Source: Spirochaeta lutea (GTDB lineage: Bacteria > Spirochaetota > Spirochaetia > DSM-27196 > Salinispiraceae). From it: a stretch of DNA of 45,135 nucleotides. The stretch covers positions 1-45,135 of the forward strand of contig NZ_JNUP01000067.1 of NCBI RefSeq assembly GCF_000758165.1. The letters are read 5' to 3'. Made by a program: the position numbers and the translations under genes. Shown here piece by piece: positions 16,696 through 24,821 of the stretch (the first letter of the stretch is position 1; every line of letters starts with the position of its first letter). The notes beneath the pieces are model-generated. The model was not told where the DNA came from. It worked only from the letters and a program-made list of their open reading frames with translations, and did not search any database.

Positions 16696-17636
16696 TAATC
16701 AGCTCCCGGGCCGGTCAGGTGTTTTTCCAGCCAGAGAAGCACATCCGCATACACCTCTTGATTGTTGGTCTCGTTGAGCACCTCGTGGCGGGCCTGATCG
16801 TAGAGGGTCACCTCAACATCATGGACTCCCCGGGCACGCAGCCGGGAAGCCACTTGGAGAACCCCCTTCCCCCGGGCGCCCACGGGATCCATCCTTCCGG
16901 CGATGAAGTACAGGGGCAGATTCTTGGGCACAGAATCGAAAAACTGCCGGGAGTTCACCAGGCTGAGCCCTCCCAGGAGGTCAGAGAAAAACTGGGATGT
17001 GCAGACAAAGCCGCAACGGGGATCATTGATGTAGCGGTCCACCTGTCCGGAATCCCGGGTAAGCCAATCAAACTTGGTCCGTGCCGGCTCAAAGGGCTTG
17101 TTGTAGCTTCCGAAGCTCAGACGATCCATGAGGGTACTGATATGCCGGGGTCCCTTGCGGCGGATTTCTGCAGAGGCAATCCTTCGGCCCACCCAGCCGC
17201 CAACCCCCGGATTGCCTGCGGTTCCGGAGAGAATACAGCCCGCCAGATGGTGAGCGTAGTCCATGATGTAGGTCCTGGCTATGAATGAACCCATGGAATG
17301 GCCGAATAGAATCAAGGGAACCCCGGGGTAGCGGCTTTGAGCATCCCTGGTTACCCTCAGCATATCATCCACCACCAAAGACCATCCCTGGCGTGGGGCG
17401 AAGAATCCCAAATCCTTCTCCGTCTGGGCGGTTCGGCCGTGACCGCGGTGGTCATGGGCAAAGACAGCATAGCCGTGATCCACCAGGAACCGGGCAAAAT
17501 CCTCGTAACGGGCGGAGTGTTCCGCCATACCGTGGCTTATCTGCACCAAAGCCTTTGGCTGCTCCAGGGGAGCCCACATGGTTCCATGGATGGTAGCCCC
17601 GTCCTTGGCGGTAATTGTGTAGTGCTGGTGGTTCAT
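16695..17636 (-). CDS. Alpha/beta hydrolase, monoacylglycerol lipase / lysophospholipase type
   Basis: 313 residues of the PldB/monoglyceride-lipase type (Hydrolase_4). Key segments are VQISHGMAEHSARYEDFARF (oxyanion hole), FAHDHRGHGRTAQ, nucleophile Ser in LFGHSMGSFIARTY, Asp in FIAGRMDPVGARG and His in YDQARHEVLNETN. It cleaves fatty acyl esters from monoglycerides or lysophospholipids in the cytoplasm; there is no signal peptide. An open frame extends far upstream of ATG 17636, but only this ATG has a strong GGGAGGAG ribosome site at 5-nt spacing and gives the normal family length. The middle gene of a same-strand run: BaiN-like flavoprotein, lipase, AraC. Confidence 0.9.
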   Translation of the reverse strand: MNHQHYTITAKDGATIHGTMWAPLEQPKALVQISHGMAEHSARYEDFARFLVDHGYAVFAHDHRGHGRTAQTEKDLGFFAPRQGWSLVVDDMLRVTRDAQSRYPGVPLILFGHSMGSFIARTYIMDYAHHLAGCILSGTAGNPGVGGWVGRRIASAEIRRKGPRHISTLMDRLSFGSYNKPFEPARTKFDWLTRDSGQVDRYINDPRCGFVCTSQFFSDLLGGLSLVNSRQFFDSVPKNLPLYFIAGRMDPVGARGKGVLQVASRLRARGVHDVEVTLYDQARHEVLNETNNQEVYADVLLWLEKHLTGPGAD

Positions 17637-17754
17637 AGACTCCTCCCCGAGCCAGTATATGCCCGGTCGGACCGGCTGTCCAATGGATTCAAACCCCAAG
17701 ACACTCCTCCTCCAGCCCCTCCATCCGTCACCGCCGTCGACTCTTCGGGATGCT

Positions 17755-19086
17755 TCAGGCCATCCCAGCTGCCCGCTCCCCGGCCCGCCATCCCGTGGAC
17801 CAGCAGATCTGCAGGCTGAATCCCCCGCTGGGCCGGTCGAAATCCAGAATATCCCCGGCAAGCAACAATCCCGGCACCACGCTGCTCTCCATGGTTTTAA
17901 AATCCACCTGCTCCAGATCGACCCCGCCCCGGGACACAATAGCCTTATCGGCGCCCAAATGTCCTCGGTAGGTCAATCGAAGACCATGACACCCCTGGGC
18001 CAGACGGCGACGCTCCTCCCGGGAAAGCTCGCTACACCGCCGATCCTTGGGCAGCCCGGCCTGCAGACAAACCCTGTTCGCCACCTTGGGCGGCAGCAGC
18101 TCTGCCATGACCGTGGCCACCAGCCGCTTTCCACCCTGCTCACACCCCTGCCGAAGGGTGGCGTCGGTCCGGCTCCAATCCTCACCGGGCAGGAGATCCA
18201 GTTCTAGATACAGGGTTTTTCCATTCTGGGGTGATTCGACTGCTTCCCGGCCTCCTGCTTTGAGAGATTTTGGGAGCGGCGCGGCCTCGCGGACCTGAGC
18301 CGCTAATTCCTTTATCTCGGCACTGGCGTTGAGAATAAGCGGCCCGGAAAGCCCGAAATGCGTAAACAGCAGCTTGCCTCTGGCGGTATGCAGCCCCCTG
18401 CCGTCGGGCCCCCGCACCGTAAGCCCCGCATCCGGAAAGGATATGCCCATGAGATCTGCGGTCCAGGACTCCCGGGTGGTTACCGGCACGAGAATAGGTT
18501 CGGGATGATGGATACGGTGCCCCAGATGCTCCAGCCATGGGATGGCATCCCCGGTGGATCCGGTTTCAGGGCGGGCGAATCCCCCGGTAGCAAGAACAAC
18601 CCAGGGGGCGTAAAACTGCCGCTCCCCGGAGCACTGTACCACCAGACCGGAACCCTTGGCGGGAGGCTGTAATCCCTGAACAGGGGTGGAGGTCATAACC
18701 TGCACGCCGCTGCGTTTCATGTATTCTACCAGGGCATTCAGCACCGAATCCGCACGGTCGTCTGCCGGAAAGGCCCGCCCCTCAGCTTCCACCTTGGTCG
18801 GCACGTTCGAATCCCTTAAAAAGCCGAGCATATCCTGGGGACCGAAGCCTGCAAAAACCGAGTACAGCCGCCGTCCCTGCCGGCCGTAACTCCCCACCAG
18901 AGAATGCAGATCGGGTTGAAGGTTGGTGACATTACACCGTCCGCCCCCGGTGAGCAGCAGCTTGCGTCCGAGACTGCGGTTTTTCTCCAGCAAGAGCACC
19001 CGGCCTCCCAGCTCCCCGGCCCGGGCAGCTGCCATCATGCCCGCAGGCCCCCCGCCGATAACAATGCAATCAAAATCAGTATTCAC
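17755..19086 (-). CDS. BaiN/HI0933-family FAD-dependent oxidoreductase
   Basis: 443 residues. N-terminal FAD-binding Rossmann motif DCIVIGGGPAGMMAAARAGE, then KKNRSLG-type 'LLLEKNRSLGRKLLLTGGGR' with the family hallmark GGGRCNVTN, and a C-terminal FAD loop LLLAGDILDFDRPSGGFSLQ with the final helix region GWRAGERAAG. This family is annotated as NAD(P)/FAD-dependent oxidoreductase; BaiN reduces unsaturated bile-acid intermediates, and the role here is unknown. Before the LDLLPGEDW strand there is an extra loop SLKAGGREAVESPQNGK, whose DNA shares 17 identical bases with the M20 peptidase gene. The start is GTG with no Shine-Dalgarno; TACAGT lies 6 nt upstream, a leaderless arrangement. Confidence 0.87.
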   Translation of the reverse strand: MNTDFDCIVIGGGPAGMMAAARAGELGGRVLLLEKNRSLGRKLLLTGGGRCNVTNLQPDLHSLVGSYGRQGRRLYSVFAGFGPQDMLGFLRDSNVPTKVEAEGRAFPADDRADSVLNALVEYMKRSGVQVMTSTPVQGLQPPAKGSGLVVQCSGERQFYAPWVVLATGGFARPETGSTGDAIPWLEHLGHRIHHPEPILVPVTTRESWTADLMGISFPDAGLTVRGPDGRGLHTARGKLLFTHFGLSGPLILNASAEIKELAAQVREAAPLPKSLKAGGREAVESPQNGKTLYLELDLLPGEDWSRTDATLRQGCEQGGKRLVATVMAELLPPKVANRVCLQAGLPKDRRCSELSREERRRLAQGCHGLRLTYRGHLGADKAIVSRGGVDLEQVDFKTMESSVVPGLLLAGDILDFDRPSGGFSLQICWSTGWRAGERAAGMA

Positions 19087-19122
19087 CGGGCAACTGTACT
19101 ACGCCTGTCCGGGAGATTCCAA
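19087..19122 (-). promoter_or_regulatory. Leaderless promoter of the BaiN-like gene
   Basis: Minus strand: TTGGAA (complement of 19117-19122), 18 nt, TACAGT (complement of 19093-19098), 6 nt, GTG start at 19086. No ribosome-binding site is present between the -10 box and the start. Confidence 0.45.
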
Positions 19123-19187
19123 GAGACCCACGGTCGGAAATCAGGTAAAGACCAGCCCCATGGATTGATACAAAAAAAACAAGAATT

Positions 19188-19202
19188 TTAAGGTTACCTT
19201 AA
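19188..19202. promoter_or_regulatory. TTAAGGT/ACCTTAA dyad upstream of the Big-domain lipoprotein
   Basis: TTAAGGTTACCTTAA is a perfect 7+1+7 inverted repeat 44 bp before the ATG at 19246. It could be an operator. A related but imperfect TTAAGG...TTAAGG arrangement lies upstream of the lipoprotein at 14956 (minus strand, about 15002-15020). No clear -35/-10 pair was identified. Confidence 0.35.
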
Positions 19203-19245
19203 GATTGGCCGGCCTATCCTGAAAAAAACGCTATAAGGAGATTCT

Positions 19246-20199
19246 ATGAAACGATTCAAATTAACTGTTATTATTGGATTGGTTATATTGTCCCTGGTCA
19301 GCCTGGTTGGCTGCGACGGACTCTTCGGCCCCGAGCCGGTAATCAATAAATTCGAGGCAGACGGATACACCTACGGAGTAACGGTTAAAGTGGGCTTAGG
19401 AAAGAGCCAGGCCTTTAACGTCCGGGGCAGTATTTCCGGCGACGGCGCGGGAACCCTGGAAATTCTCGCCGATGAAACCGTGTTAGCAACCCGGGAAGTT
19501 GAAGGCGAGTTCGATATTTCCCAGTGGTCTGTGAAGTTCGATGAAGCAGGAAGCTTCAAGGTAAAAGCCCGATTAACTACCACCGAGGGAAAGGAATCCG
19601 ACAGCGGAGAGGTAACTGTTCAGGTGACTGAGGTTTCCGTTGACGCTGTTTATGCAGATCCCTACGTTGTGGCGGAAATCGGGGACACCGTCAGGCTGAA
19701 TGTTATCGTAAATCCCATTACCGCCTCAAACCGTGACGTCACCTATACCAGCGACAAGACCAGTGTGGTAGCCATCGAAGGCGGAAAACCCGTTGCAAAG
19801 GCAGCAGGCATCGCGAATATTACTGTTACCACGGCTGACGGAGGAAAGACCGCCACCGCCAAGGTGTATGTCTGCCCCTCGGATGAGTATCCAGTCTCCG
19901 TTTACTCCTCCGACTCAACCACCAATGACATAACCCTGGGGTGGAACGACCGGACCACCTACGTTTTTGCCATGACCGAAACAGGCAGCGTGAATATAGC
20001 CTACGACGGCGATACCCACGGTCTGGATTACGAGATTGCACCCTATACCAGTCCTTACAGCTACGAGAAGGACAGTACGATTCCTAAGTATTCCACTACC
20101 GAAGCAACAAACTTGGATGCCGGGATCTACTACCTGACCATCCGGAGAACCACCACCCCGACGGGAGATCTTCCCTTCGAGATTTACCTGTACGACTAA
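19246..20199 (+). CDS. Lipoprotein with bacterial Ig-like (Big_2-type) domain
   Basis: 317 residues. Signal peptide MKRFKLTVIIGLVILSLVSL followed by lipobox LVGCDG, so it is lipid-anchored. Residues about 30-125 form one beta-rich domain with a SGEVTVQVTEV ending. Residues about 128-205 look like a Big_2 domain: EIGDTVRLNVIVNPITASN, VTYTSDKTSVVAIEGG, KAAGIANITVTTADG. The C-terminal 110 residues are rich in Thr/Ser/Tyr, like exported carbohydrate- or cell-contact proteins. TAAGGAG lies 7 nt before the ATG. It is monocistronic with a strong terminator. Function unknown. Confidence 0.85.
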   Translation: MKRFKLTVIIGLVILSLVSLVGCDGLFGPEPVINKFEADGYTYGVTVKVGLGKSQAFNVRGSISGDGAGTLEILADETVLATREVEGEFDISQWSVKFDEAGSFKVKARLTTTEGKESDSGEVTVQVTEVSVDAVYADPYVVAEIGDTVRLNVIVNPITASNRDVTYTSDKTSVVAIEGGKPVAKAAGIANITVTTADGGKTATAKVYVCPSDEYPVSVYSSDSTTNDITLGWNDRTTYVFAMTETGSVNIAYDGDTHGLDYEIAPYTSPYSYEKDSTIPKYSTTEATNLDAGIYYLTIRRTTTPTGDLPFEIYLYD

Positions 20200-20225
20200 G
20201 ATCAGGTACCGATGATGGCTTTCCC

Positions 20226-20257
20226 AGCGTCCGGCATAATGCCGGACGCTTTTTATT
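20226..20257 (+). terminator. Rho-independent terminator after the Big-domain lipoprotein
   Basis: A perfect 11-bp stem AGCGTCCGGCA / TGCCGGACGCT with a TAA loop, followed by TTTTATTT, 27 bp after the stop codon. It is the cleanest terminator in the window. Confidence 0.93.
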
Positions 20258-20415
20258 TGCCGAAAACCCGACGGTTATTTACGAGTCTCCGGTAATTCTT
20301 GGGAAGGAGCGCAACCCCCTGCGGTACGGGATTCTTCCCGGCCCGCAACCCTGTTTCGCATCCTGCCTATGGCTTTCCTGACCGATCTACTACTACACTT
20401 ACAGAAGGAGGTTCC

Positions 20416-21420
20416 GTGCATTCCGAACAGACCCTATTAGATATTATCCACCTTCAAAGCGCCATAGTCCGCCGGGGCTTCGATCTGACCGAGGTTATGG
20501 ATACAGCGGTACAGGGCGTCCTGGGCCTGGTGAACGCCGAGGGGGCTGTCATTGAACTGGCTGATGATACCAGCATGATTTACCGGGCCGTCGCAGGCAC
20601 CGCTAACCGCTCCCTGGGGCTACGAATTCCCCGGATAGGCAGTCTTTCGGGGCGCACTATGGACGAAGGGGTGCCGGCGATCTGTCAGGATTCGGAGGTC
20701 GATCCCCGGGTAGACCGGGAGGCGTGCCGCCTGGTGGGATTACGGTCCATGATCCTCATTCCCCTGCTGCACGGCAGTAAGCCCGTGGGGGTACTCAAAG
20801 CCTATTCGGCTAGGCCCCACCGTTTTTCAGATTCGGATGTGGAGGTACTCACCCTCATCTCCGAGATGGTCGGTTCAATCATCCATTTTGCCACCTCCCA
20901 GGATCACCAGGATCTACTGTACAAGGCGACCCACGATTATCTGACCGGGGTGTTTAACCGCTCAGAGTTCATGGACCGGCTGCGCCGTGAAATCACCCTA
21001 AATCAGACAAAACCCAAGGGGAAACACCGCGATTTTGGGATCATTATTGCAGATATGGATGGCCTCAAGCAGGTGAACGATACCCACGGCCACTTGGCAG
21101 GAGATGCACTGATCCGGGAGTTTGCCCACCGCTGTCAGAGCGTGCTGAGTAAATCCGATACCCTCGCTCGGCTGGGGGGTGATGAGTTCGCCTTCCTCCT
21201 AAGCCCCCTGGGTTCGCCCCGTGATATGATGGCGGTACTTGGGGACCTTCGGAGGGTTCTTGAGCCGCCGGTTATCTGGCAAGACCTCGAACTGGGACTG
21301 TCCACCAGTTTTGGCGCCAGTAGGTTTCCCCGGGACGGTGAGCAGATATCCGAACTTCTTGAGGCCGCAGATTTCCGGATGTACCGGCGTAAGCGCGGCA
21401 AGGGCGGAGAGCCCCGATAA
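20416..21420 (+). CDS. GAF-GGDEF diguanylate cyclase
   Basis: 334 residues, cytoplasmic. Residues about 20-160 form a GAF sensor domain (FDLTEVMDTAVQGVLGLVNA ... MILIPLLHGSKPVGVLKAYS). Residues about 170-330 form the GGDEF domain: DYLTGVFNRSEFMDRL, IIADMDGLKQVNDTHGH and the intact signature ARLGGDEFAFLL (GGDEF at 254-258). It should synthesise cyclic di-GMP from GTP in response to a GAF ligand. The RxxD inhibitory site usually found five residues before GGDEF is absent (SDTLA), so product inhibition may be weak. GTG 20416 has AAGGAGG at 5-nt spacing and is chosen over an upstream in-frame ATG at 20299, which codes an unlikely Pro/Cys-rich leader. Confidence 0.92.
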   Translation: MHSEQTLLDIIHLQSAIVRRGFDLTEVMDTAVQGVLGLVNAEGAVIELADDTSMIYRAVAGTANRSLGLRIPRIGSLSGRTMDEGVPAICQDSEVDPRVDREACRLVGLRSMILIPLLHGSKPVGVLKAYSARPHRFSDSDVEVLTLISEMVGSIIHFATSQDHQDLLYKATHDYLTGVFNRSEFMDRLRREITLNQTKPKGKHRDFGIIIADMDGLKQVNDTHGHLAGDALIREFAHRCQSVLSKSDTLARLGGDEFAFLLSPLGSPRDMMAVLGDLRRVLEPPVIWQDLELGLSTSFGASRFPRDGEQISELLEAADFRMYRRKRGKGGEPR

Positions 21421-21429
21421 GCCATCGAT

Positions 21430-21530
21430 TGTGCGCGAAAGGTTGTACCGTTGCACCCCGGCGACACCATCCATAGGCGGACTTATAGGTTGTCCTGCCA
21501 TATAGTGTCGTTTACAACCGTTTACGCACT
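21430..21530 (-). repeat. Inverted repeat copy, about 101 bp, reverse orientation
   Basis: TTGTGCGCGAAAGGTTGTACC at left and TTTACAACCGTTTACGCACTA at right. Its left sub-terminal part (GTTGCACCCCGGCGACACCAT) is the reverse complement of the right part of the 37687 copy, so it is the same element inverted. It lies between two convergent genes (diguanylate cyclase and acetyltransferase). Confidence 0.8.
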
Positions 21531-21540
21531 ACTTACGCCA

Positions 21541-22536
21541 TCAGATCCGGCTGGCGTAGTCTTGGTTTAGGGATTCGGCTTCCCATGAAATGATGACCTC
21601 CAGCTCCCAATGGTAGGTGGGCGTTTCCTGGGCACAGGCGAACCCCAGGCTGCTGTAAAATGCCTGATCACCCCCGAGCATTCCCCGGCACCGGGGATCA
21701 AGAGCCAGTACCCGCCGGGACGCCTCCCGGATGAGGGCCGAGCCAAGTCCTCGGCGGCGGTTCCACCAGGTAACCCCCATGGGTTCCAGCTCGCAATAGG
21801 GAAGCCGGGAATCGTACCAAATTGTTGCCATGGCAACCGGACGGCGGTACTCATCAAGGATGCAGATATCTAGATCGGGTCGGTAATGGGCCATCCGCCG
21901 CAGGTCCTCAAAGGCCTGTCCTCCGAACTTACAGGCATGTGAATCACCCTGATACCCGAAGGAATGACGGTGAACCAGAGCAAGATCAGCCGCCGTGGTG
22001 TTCCTGCCGTCGGCAAAGCTGTAGCCGGGAGGTAGCTGGGGCGGTTTTTGAAGATCCGATGGCGGAATAACATCGAAGGGCAGAACCAAAGAGCGGCAGC
22101 CCCAATCGTTTTTTGAAAACCCGGTCGAATTCGCCATGTCCGCCAGGGTCCAGTTCCAGGGGGGGATATGCAAATCCACATACCTCGTGCGGCCATCGGA
22201 CTTTACCCCGGCTCCGTAGGTCTTGGCGAACCGTATCATCTCCTGGACCAACTCAGCATCCTCTGCCCTCTGGGGAGAATCGAAGAAAAAGAAGGTCTCT
22301 CCGCTGTGAACCCCCTCGTTACAAATTGCGGCCACAATAGCCCCATTGTGGCGGTAGAGGCCGATACTCTGTTCCCAGGCGTGGCGGTGGCCGGTAAAGC
22401 CCGGATGCAGCCCGGCGGAGAACTCCAGGCGGCTGAGGCCGAAGCTCGGTGCCGGATCCCAACGGTAGGAAGCCAGGACTAATTCCTTGAGCTCGGGATA
22501 ATCTGCGGGGTTGTAAAAGCTGAACTGGTATTTCAA
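21541..22536 (-). CDS. GNAT-family N-acetyltransferase
   Basis: 331 residues, probably two GNAT-like halves of which the C-terminal one is the better conserved: PVAMATIWYDSRLPYCELEP, then the acetyl-CoA pyrophosphate loop VTWWNRRRGLGSALIREASR (R/Q-x-x-G-x-G/A type RRGLGS) and GGDQAFYSSLGFA. It transfers an acetyl group from acetyl-CoA to an unknown amine. The start is TTG 22536 with AAGGAGG 5 nt upstream. The region around 22270 encodes FFFFDSPQRAED. It stands alone, convergent with the diguanylate cyclase gene. Confidence 0.85.
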   Translation of the reverse strand: MKYQFSFYNPADYPELKELVLASYRWDPAPSFGLSRLEFSAGLHPGFTGHRHAWEQSIGLYRHNGAIVAAICNEGVHSGETFFFFDSPQRAEDAELVQEMIRFAKTYGAGVKSDGRTRYVDLHIPPWNWTLADMANSTGFSKNDWGCRSLVLPFDVIPPSDLQKPPQLPPGYSFADGRNTTAADLALVHRHSFGYQGDSHACKFGGQAFEDLRRMAHYRPDLDICILDEYRRPVAMATIWYDSRLPYCELEPMGVTWWNRRRGLGSALIREASRRVLALDPRCRGMLGGDQAFYSSLGFACAQETPTYHWELEVIISWEAESLNQDYASRI

Positions 22537-22891
22537 TGGATCCTCCTTCGATCCTTGGCCGCGCCTGGTTTGGAGCAGCGGGGTAACGCTCCAGCATCAC
22601 CTTCCGATATCAGACGCCGGGGTAGCGTCAGAGGGTGGAACCGGTGCAACTTTTTGTGCACTCGGGTACTCGTTGCTGCACAAAAATGCTCTGAAGCAAA
22701 CCGGTTTAGCAGGACCGGCGCGGAGCCCGTTCATTTTTACCCCGGGAGTAGAGGTTCTACCCGGGAATAGAACCCCCGGCGCCAGAATCCGTCTGATCGC
22801 GTACACCCTAAAAGCCTGCCCTCAATTCTACCCCGGGAATTGTTCTTTCGTCTATTAATTATCCATTTCCCAGTGCGCACTGGGTAGCAGG
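22537..22891. other. Gene-free interval with several palindromes
   Basis: 355 bp without a supported gene. It contains a degenerate right-arm-like GTGCAACTTTTTGTGCACT (22644-22662), a GTTCTA...TAGAAC dyad (22754-22773) around CCCGGGAA, several CCCGGG words, and the perfect palindrome at 22869-22884. The upstream promoter of the acetyltransferase (minus strand) must lie near 22537-22600 but no good boxes are seen. Confidence 0.5.
22869..22884. repeat. Perfect 16-bp palindrome containing fused repeat tips
   Basis: CCCAGTGCGCACTGGG is a perfect palindrome. Its centre AGTGCGCACT equals the left tip AGTGCGC overlapping the right tip GCGCACT of the 103-bp family. It lies just downstream of the epimerase stop codon (22892). 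Confidence 0.6.
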
Positions 22892-23869
22892 TTAATCGCC
22901 CCGCTGGGCCCGCCACATCCGGTACCACTCCAGGGTACTAGCTACCCCTTCCTGCAGACTCACGGGAACAAACCCGAACTCCCTTTCGAAATCCTCCCCG
23001 GACACCAGGTACGCCTCCTGCTTCTGGTACATCATCTCCAGGAGCTCCCGGACCTGGGGATTTACAAGCCCCAACAACCTCAGCATCCCTGTGGGAAGCC
23101 TACCAATGGTAGACCGGCTCCCGGCCTGCTTCCGAAACTCCAGGGCTACATCCCTGGTGGTGGTCTTCTCCCGATGAGCCACAATCCAGGCCTTCCCGTG
23201 GGCCCTGGGCGACCGGACTGCTAAAACCAGGGCCCGCCCGAAATCTCCGGCATAGGTGTAGCTATGCAGGGCATCGGGGTCGCCCATGAGGGAAACCCGC
23301 TTAGACTGAATCAGGGGATTCAGAAAATAATCGGTGCCAAACACGCTCTGGCCGGTAGCCCCGGGACCGTAGTAATCCGATCCCCTGATACTCGTCCACA
23401 CCAGCCCGTCTTCGGCCTGGGCCCGGAGCAGCTGCTCATGCAGCTCCTGACGTATCCGGCCCTTTCGGGTCGGGGGATCCACCGGGGTCTGGAGGGTGAT
23501 GGGCGAAACACCCCGGGCATACATGTATAGGTTCTCCGTCAGCCCAAGGACAGCCTTCTGCTCCAGGGCTGCGGCAATTACATTGGTCTGCATGGGGGGG
23601 AGCAGTTCCGCCCATTGGTGATACAACGGGTTTGCACAGTGGTAGATATGGCTCGCCCCCTGAGCGGCAGCCCGAACCTGCCCGGGATCCAGGGCATCCC
23701 CCTGGACAACCTCCACATCTGCAGCCGTCCAAGGAGCCATAACCAGAGCCCGAGGGGCGTCCAAAGTCCCGGTCCGGTTCACCACCCGCACCCTCTTGCC
23801 GTCTTCCAACAACGCCCGGGCTGTAAACAGTCCCAAGGGTCCCGTACCGAATATTGTATGAAGTTCCAT
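22892..23869 (-). CDS. NAD(P)-dependent epimerase/dehydratase-like SDR
   Basis: 325 residues of the extended/atypical short-chain dehydrogenase group. N-terminal dinucleotide loop LHTIFGTGPLGLFTARALLE (GxGxxG type), VVQGDALDPGQVRAAAQGAS, then WTSIRGSDYYGPGAT and YTYAGDFGRALVLAVRS as in NAD-dependent epimerases. The classical YxxxK is not obvious, so the reaction is uncertain. ATG 23869 with AAAGGAG is preferred over a longer in-frame start at 23959. It is divergent from a TetR regulator, sharing a control region with two copies of one operator, so its expression is almost certainly governed by that regulator. Confidence 0.85.
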   Translation of the reverse strand: MELHTIFGTGPLGLFTARALLEDGKRVRVVNRTGTLDAPRALVMAPWTAADVEVVQGDALDPGQVRAAAQGASHIYHCANPLYHQWAELLPPMQTNVIAAALEQKAVLGLTENLYMYARGVSPITLQTPVDPPTRKGRIRQELHEQLLRAQAEDGLVWTSIRGSDYYGPGATGQSVFGTDYFLNPLIQSKRVSLMGDPDALHSYTYAGDFGRALVLAVRSPRAHGKAWIVAHREKTTTRDVALEFRKQAGSRSTIGRLPTGMLRLLGLVNPQVRELLEMMYQKQEAYLVSGEDFEREFGFVPVSLQEGVASTLEWYRMWRAQRGD

Positions 23870-23967
23870 TTCATTTACTCCTTTGTTTAGGGTGATTCCA
23901 ACGTCTCTTCCTCCGGCAGCCCCTGCCGTCACCCTCCCCGGCACATCGCTCCCGTCCACTCATTAAT

Positions 23968-24041
23968 GTTGGCACTGCCAACTTTACTGAAGTATACCCC
24001 TCAATGTAGGCAGCGTCAACATCTTCTGATACAATCAGACC
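23968..24041. promoter_or_regulatory. Divergent promoter with two TetR-type operators
   Basis: Operator 1, GTTGGCACTGCCAAC (23968-23982), is a perfect 7+1+7 dyad. Operator 2, GTAGGCAGCGTCAAC (24006-24020), is an imperfect version, centres 38 bp apart. Minus strand promoter for the epimerase: TTGACG (complement of 24014-24019), 17 nt, TATACT (complement of 23991-23996). Plus strand for tetR: TAGGCA (24007-24012), 17 nt, TACAAT (24030-24035), 6 nt, ATG at 24042. Operator 2 covers both -35 elements; operator 1 lies across the expected epimerase start site. This suggests simultaneous repression of both genes. Confidence 0.72.
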
Positions 24042-24632
24042 ATGAATCAGCCCTACCACCATGGCAATCTCGGCGAAGCCCTCATCAACCGGGGTCTGGA
24101 GCAACTTGAAGAACACGGCTTGGACTCCTTGAGCCTCCGCGGCTTGGCGGATCAGATTGGGGTCTCAAAAACCGCCCCCTACCGCCACTTTAAGACCAAG
24201 CACGATCTGCTTACCGCCCTGGCTGCCGAGGGCTACCAGCGCTTCGCCGATATGCTGGAAGAACAGGAACGCCGGCTTTCCGGAGAGAACGCCAACAGCT
24301 TGCTGGAGGGGCTCTACACCGCCTACGGCCACTTTGCCCAGGGGCAACCGGAACTCTACCGGTTGATGTTTTCCCGCTTGGGAAACAGCCTGCATTCCGA
24401 ACGATGCAAACTCAACGCCCAGCGGGCCTTTTCCGTGGTTCTCCGGATGGCCGCCCAGCTCGAACCCCAGAGGGCGGATCCCCGGAGCCTGGCCGTCAGC
24501 CTCTTCGCCAATCTCCACGGATGGGTCATGATCCTCATGGACGACCTCATACCCCCCGAGGCTGGAGCAACCTGGGATAGCTGGACCCGCTTTGCCCGGC
24601 TTCCCCAGGTTTTTACCCCGGAAGACGGCTGA
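24042..24632 (+). CDS. TetR-family regulator with WHG-type C-terminal domain
   Basis: 196 residues. The start MNQPYHHGNLGEALINRGLE and helix-turn-helix LSLRGLADQIGVSKTAPYRHF (about 30-50) are typical of the TetR branch that carries a WHG (TetR_C_33-like) ligand domain; the matching SLFANLHGWVMILMDDL segment is near residues 153-169. It probably represses itself and the divergent epimerase gene until a small molecule binds. No Shine-Dalgarno sequence; TACAAT is 6 nt upstream of the ATG, so the mRNA is likely leaderless. Confidence 0.9.
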   Translation: MNQPYHHGNLGEALINRGLEQLEEHGLDSLSLRGLADQIGVSKTAPYRHFKTKHDLLTALAAEGYQRFADMLEEQERRLSGENANSLLEGLYTAYGHFAQGQPELYRLMFSRLGNSLHSERCKLNAQRAFSVVLRMAAQLEPQRADPRSLAVSLFANLHGWVMILMDDLIPPEAGATWDSWTRFARLPQVFTPEDG

Positions 24633-24713
24633 CCCGAACCGCACGCCCTCGGCCCTCGGGCCCGTTTGACCTTGAAACGGGTACCCTCAGCCGGGCTTGG
24701 ACCACATCATCCC

Positions 24714-24755
24714 TTGACAGCATCATCCCGATATACTATTTTGTTGCGTACGCAA
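24714..24755 (+). promoter_or_regulatory. Promoter and MarR-type operator of the NmrA-MarR-NmrA operon
   Basis: TTGACA (24714-24719), 17 nt, TATTTT (24737-24742), directly followed by the perfect palindrome TTGCGTACGCAA (24744-24755), itself within TGTTGCGTACGCAATA. TTGC-N4-GCAA dyads are a common MarR-family site. Its place right after the -10 box would block initiation. A MarR gene is the second gene of this operon. Confidence 0.65.
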
Positions 24756-24821
24756 TAATTTAGACTACCGGCCTCCCGGGTAATAACATCCCCAGGGAAG
24801 GCCGCAAACAACGAGGGTACT

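Noticed and set aside
22560-22662. A further full 103-bp repeat copy
   Set aside because: Only the right 20 bases resemble the family; the left tip CGCGCCTGGTTTGG is too diverged to claim.
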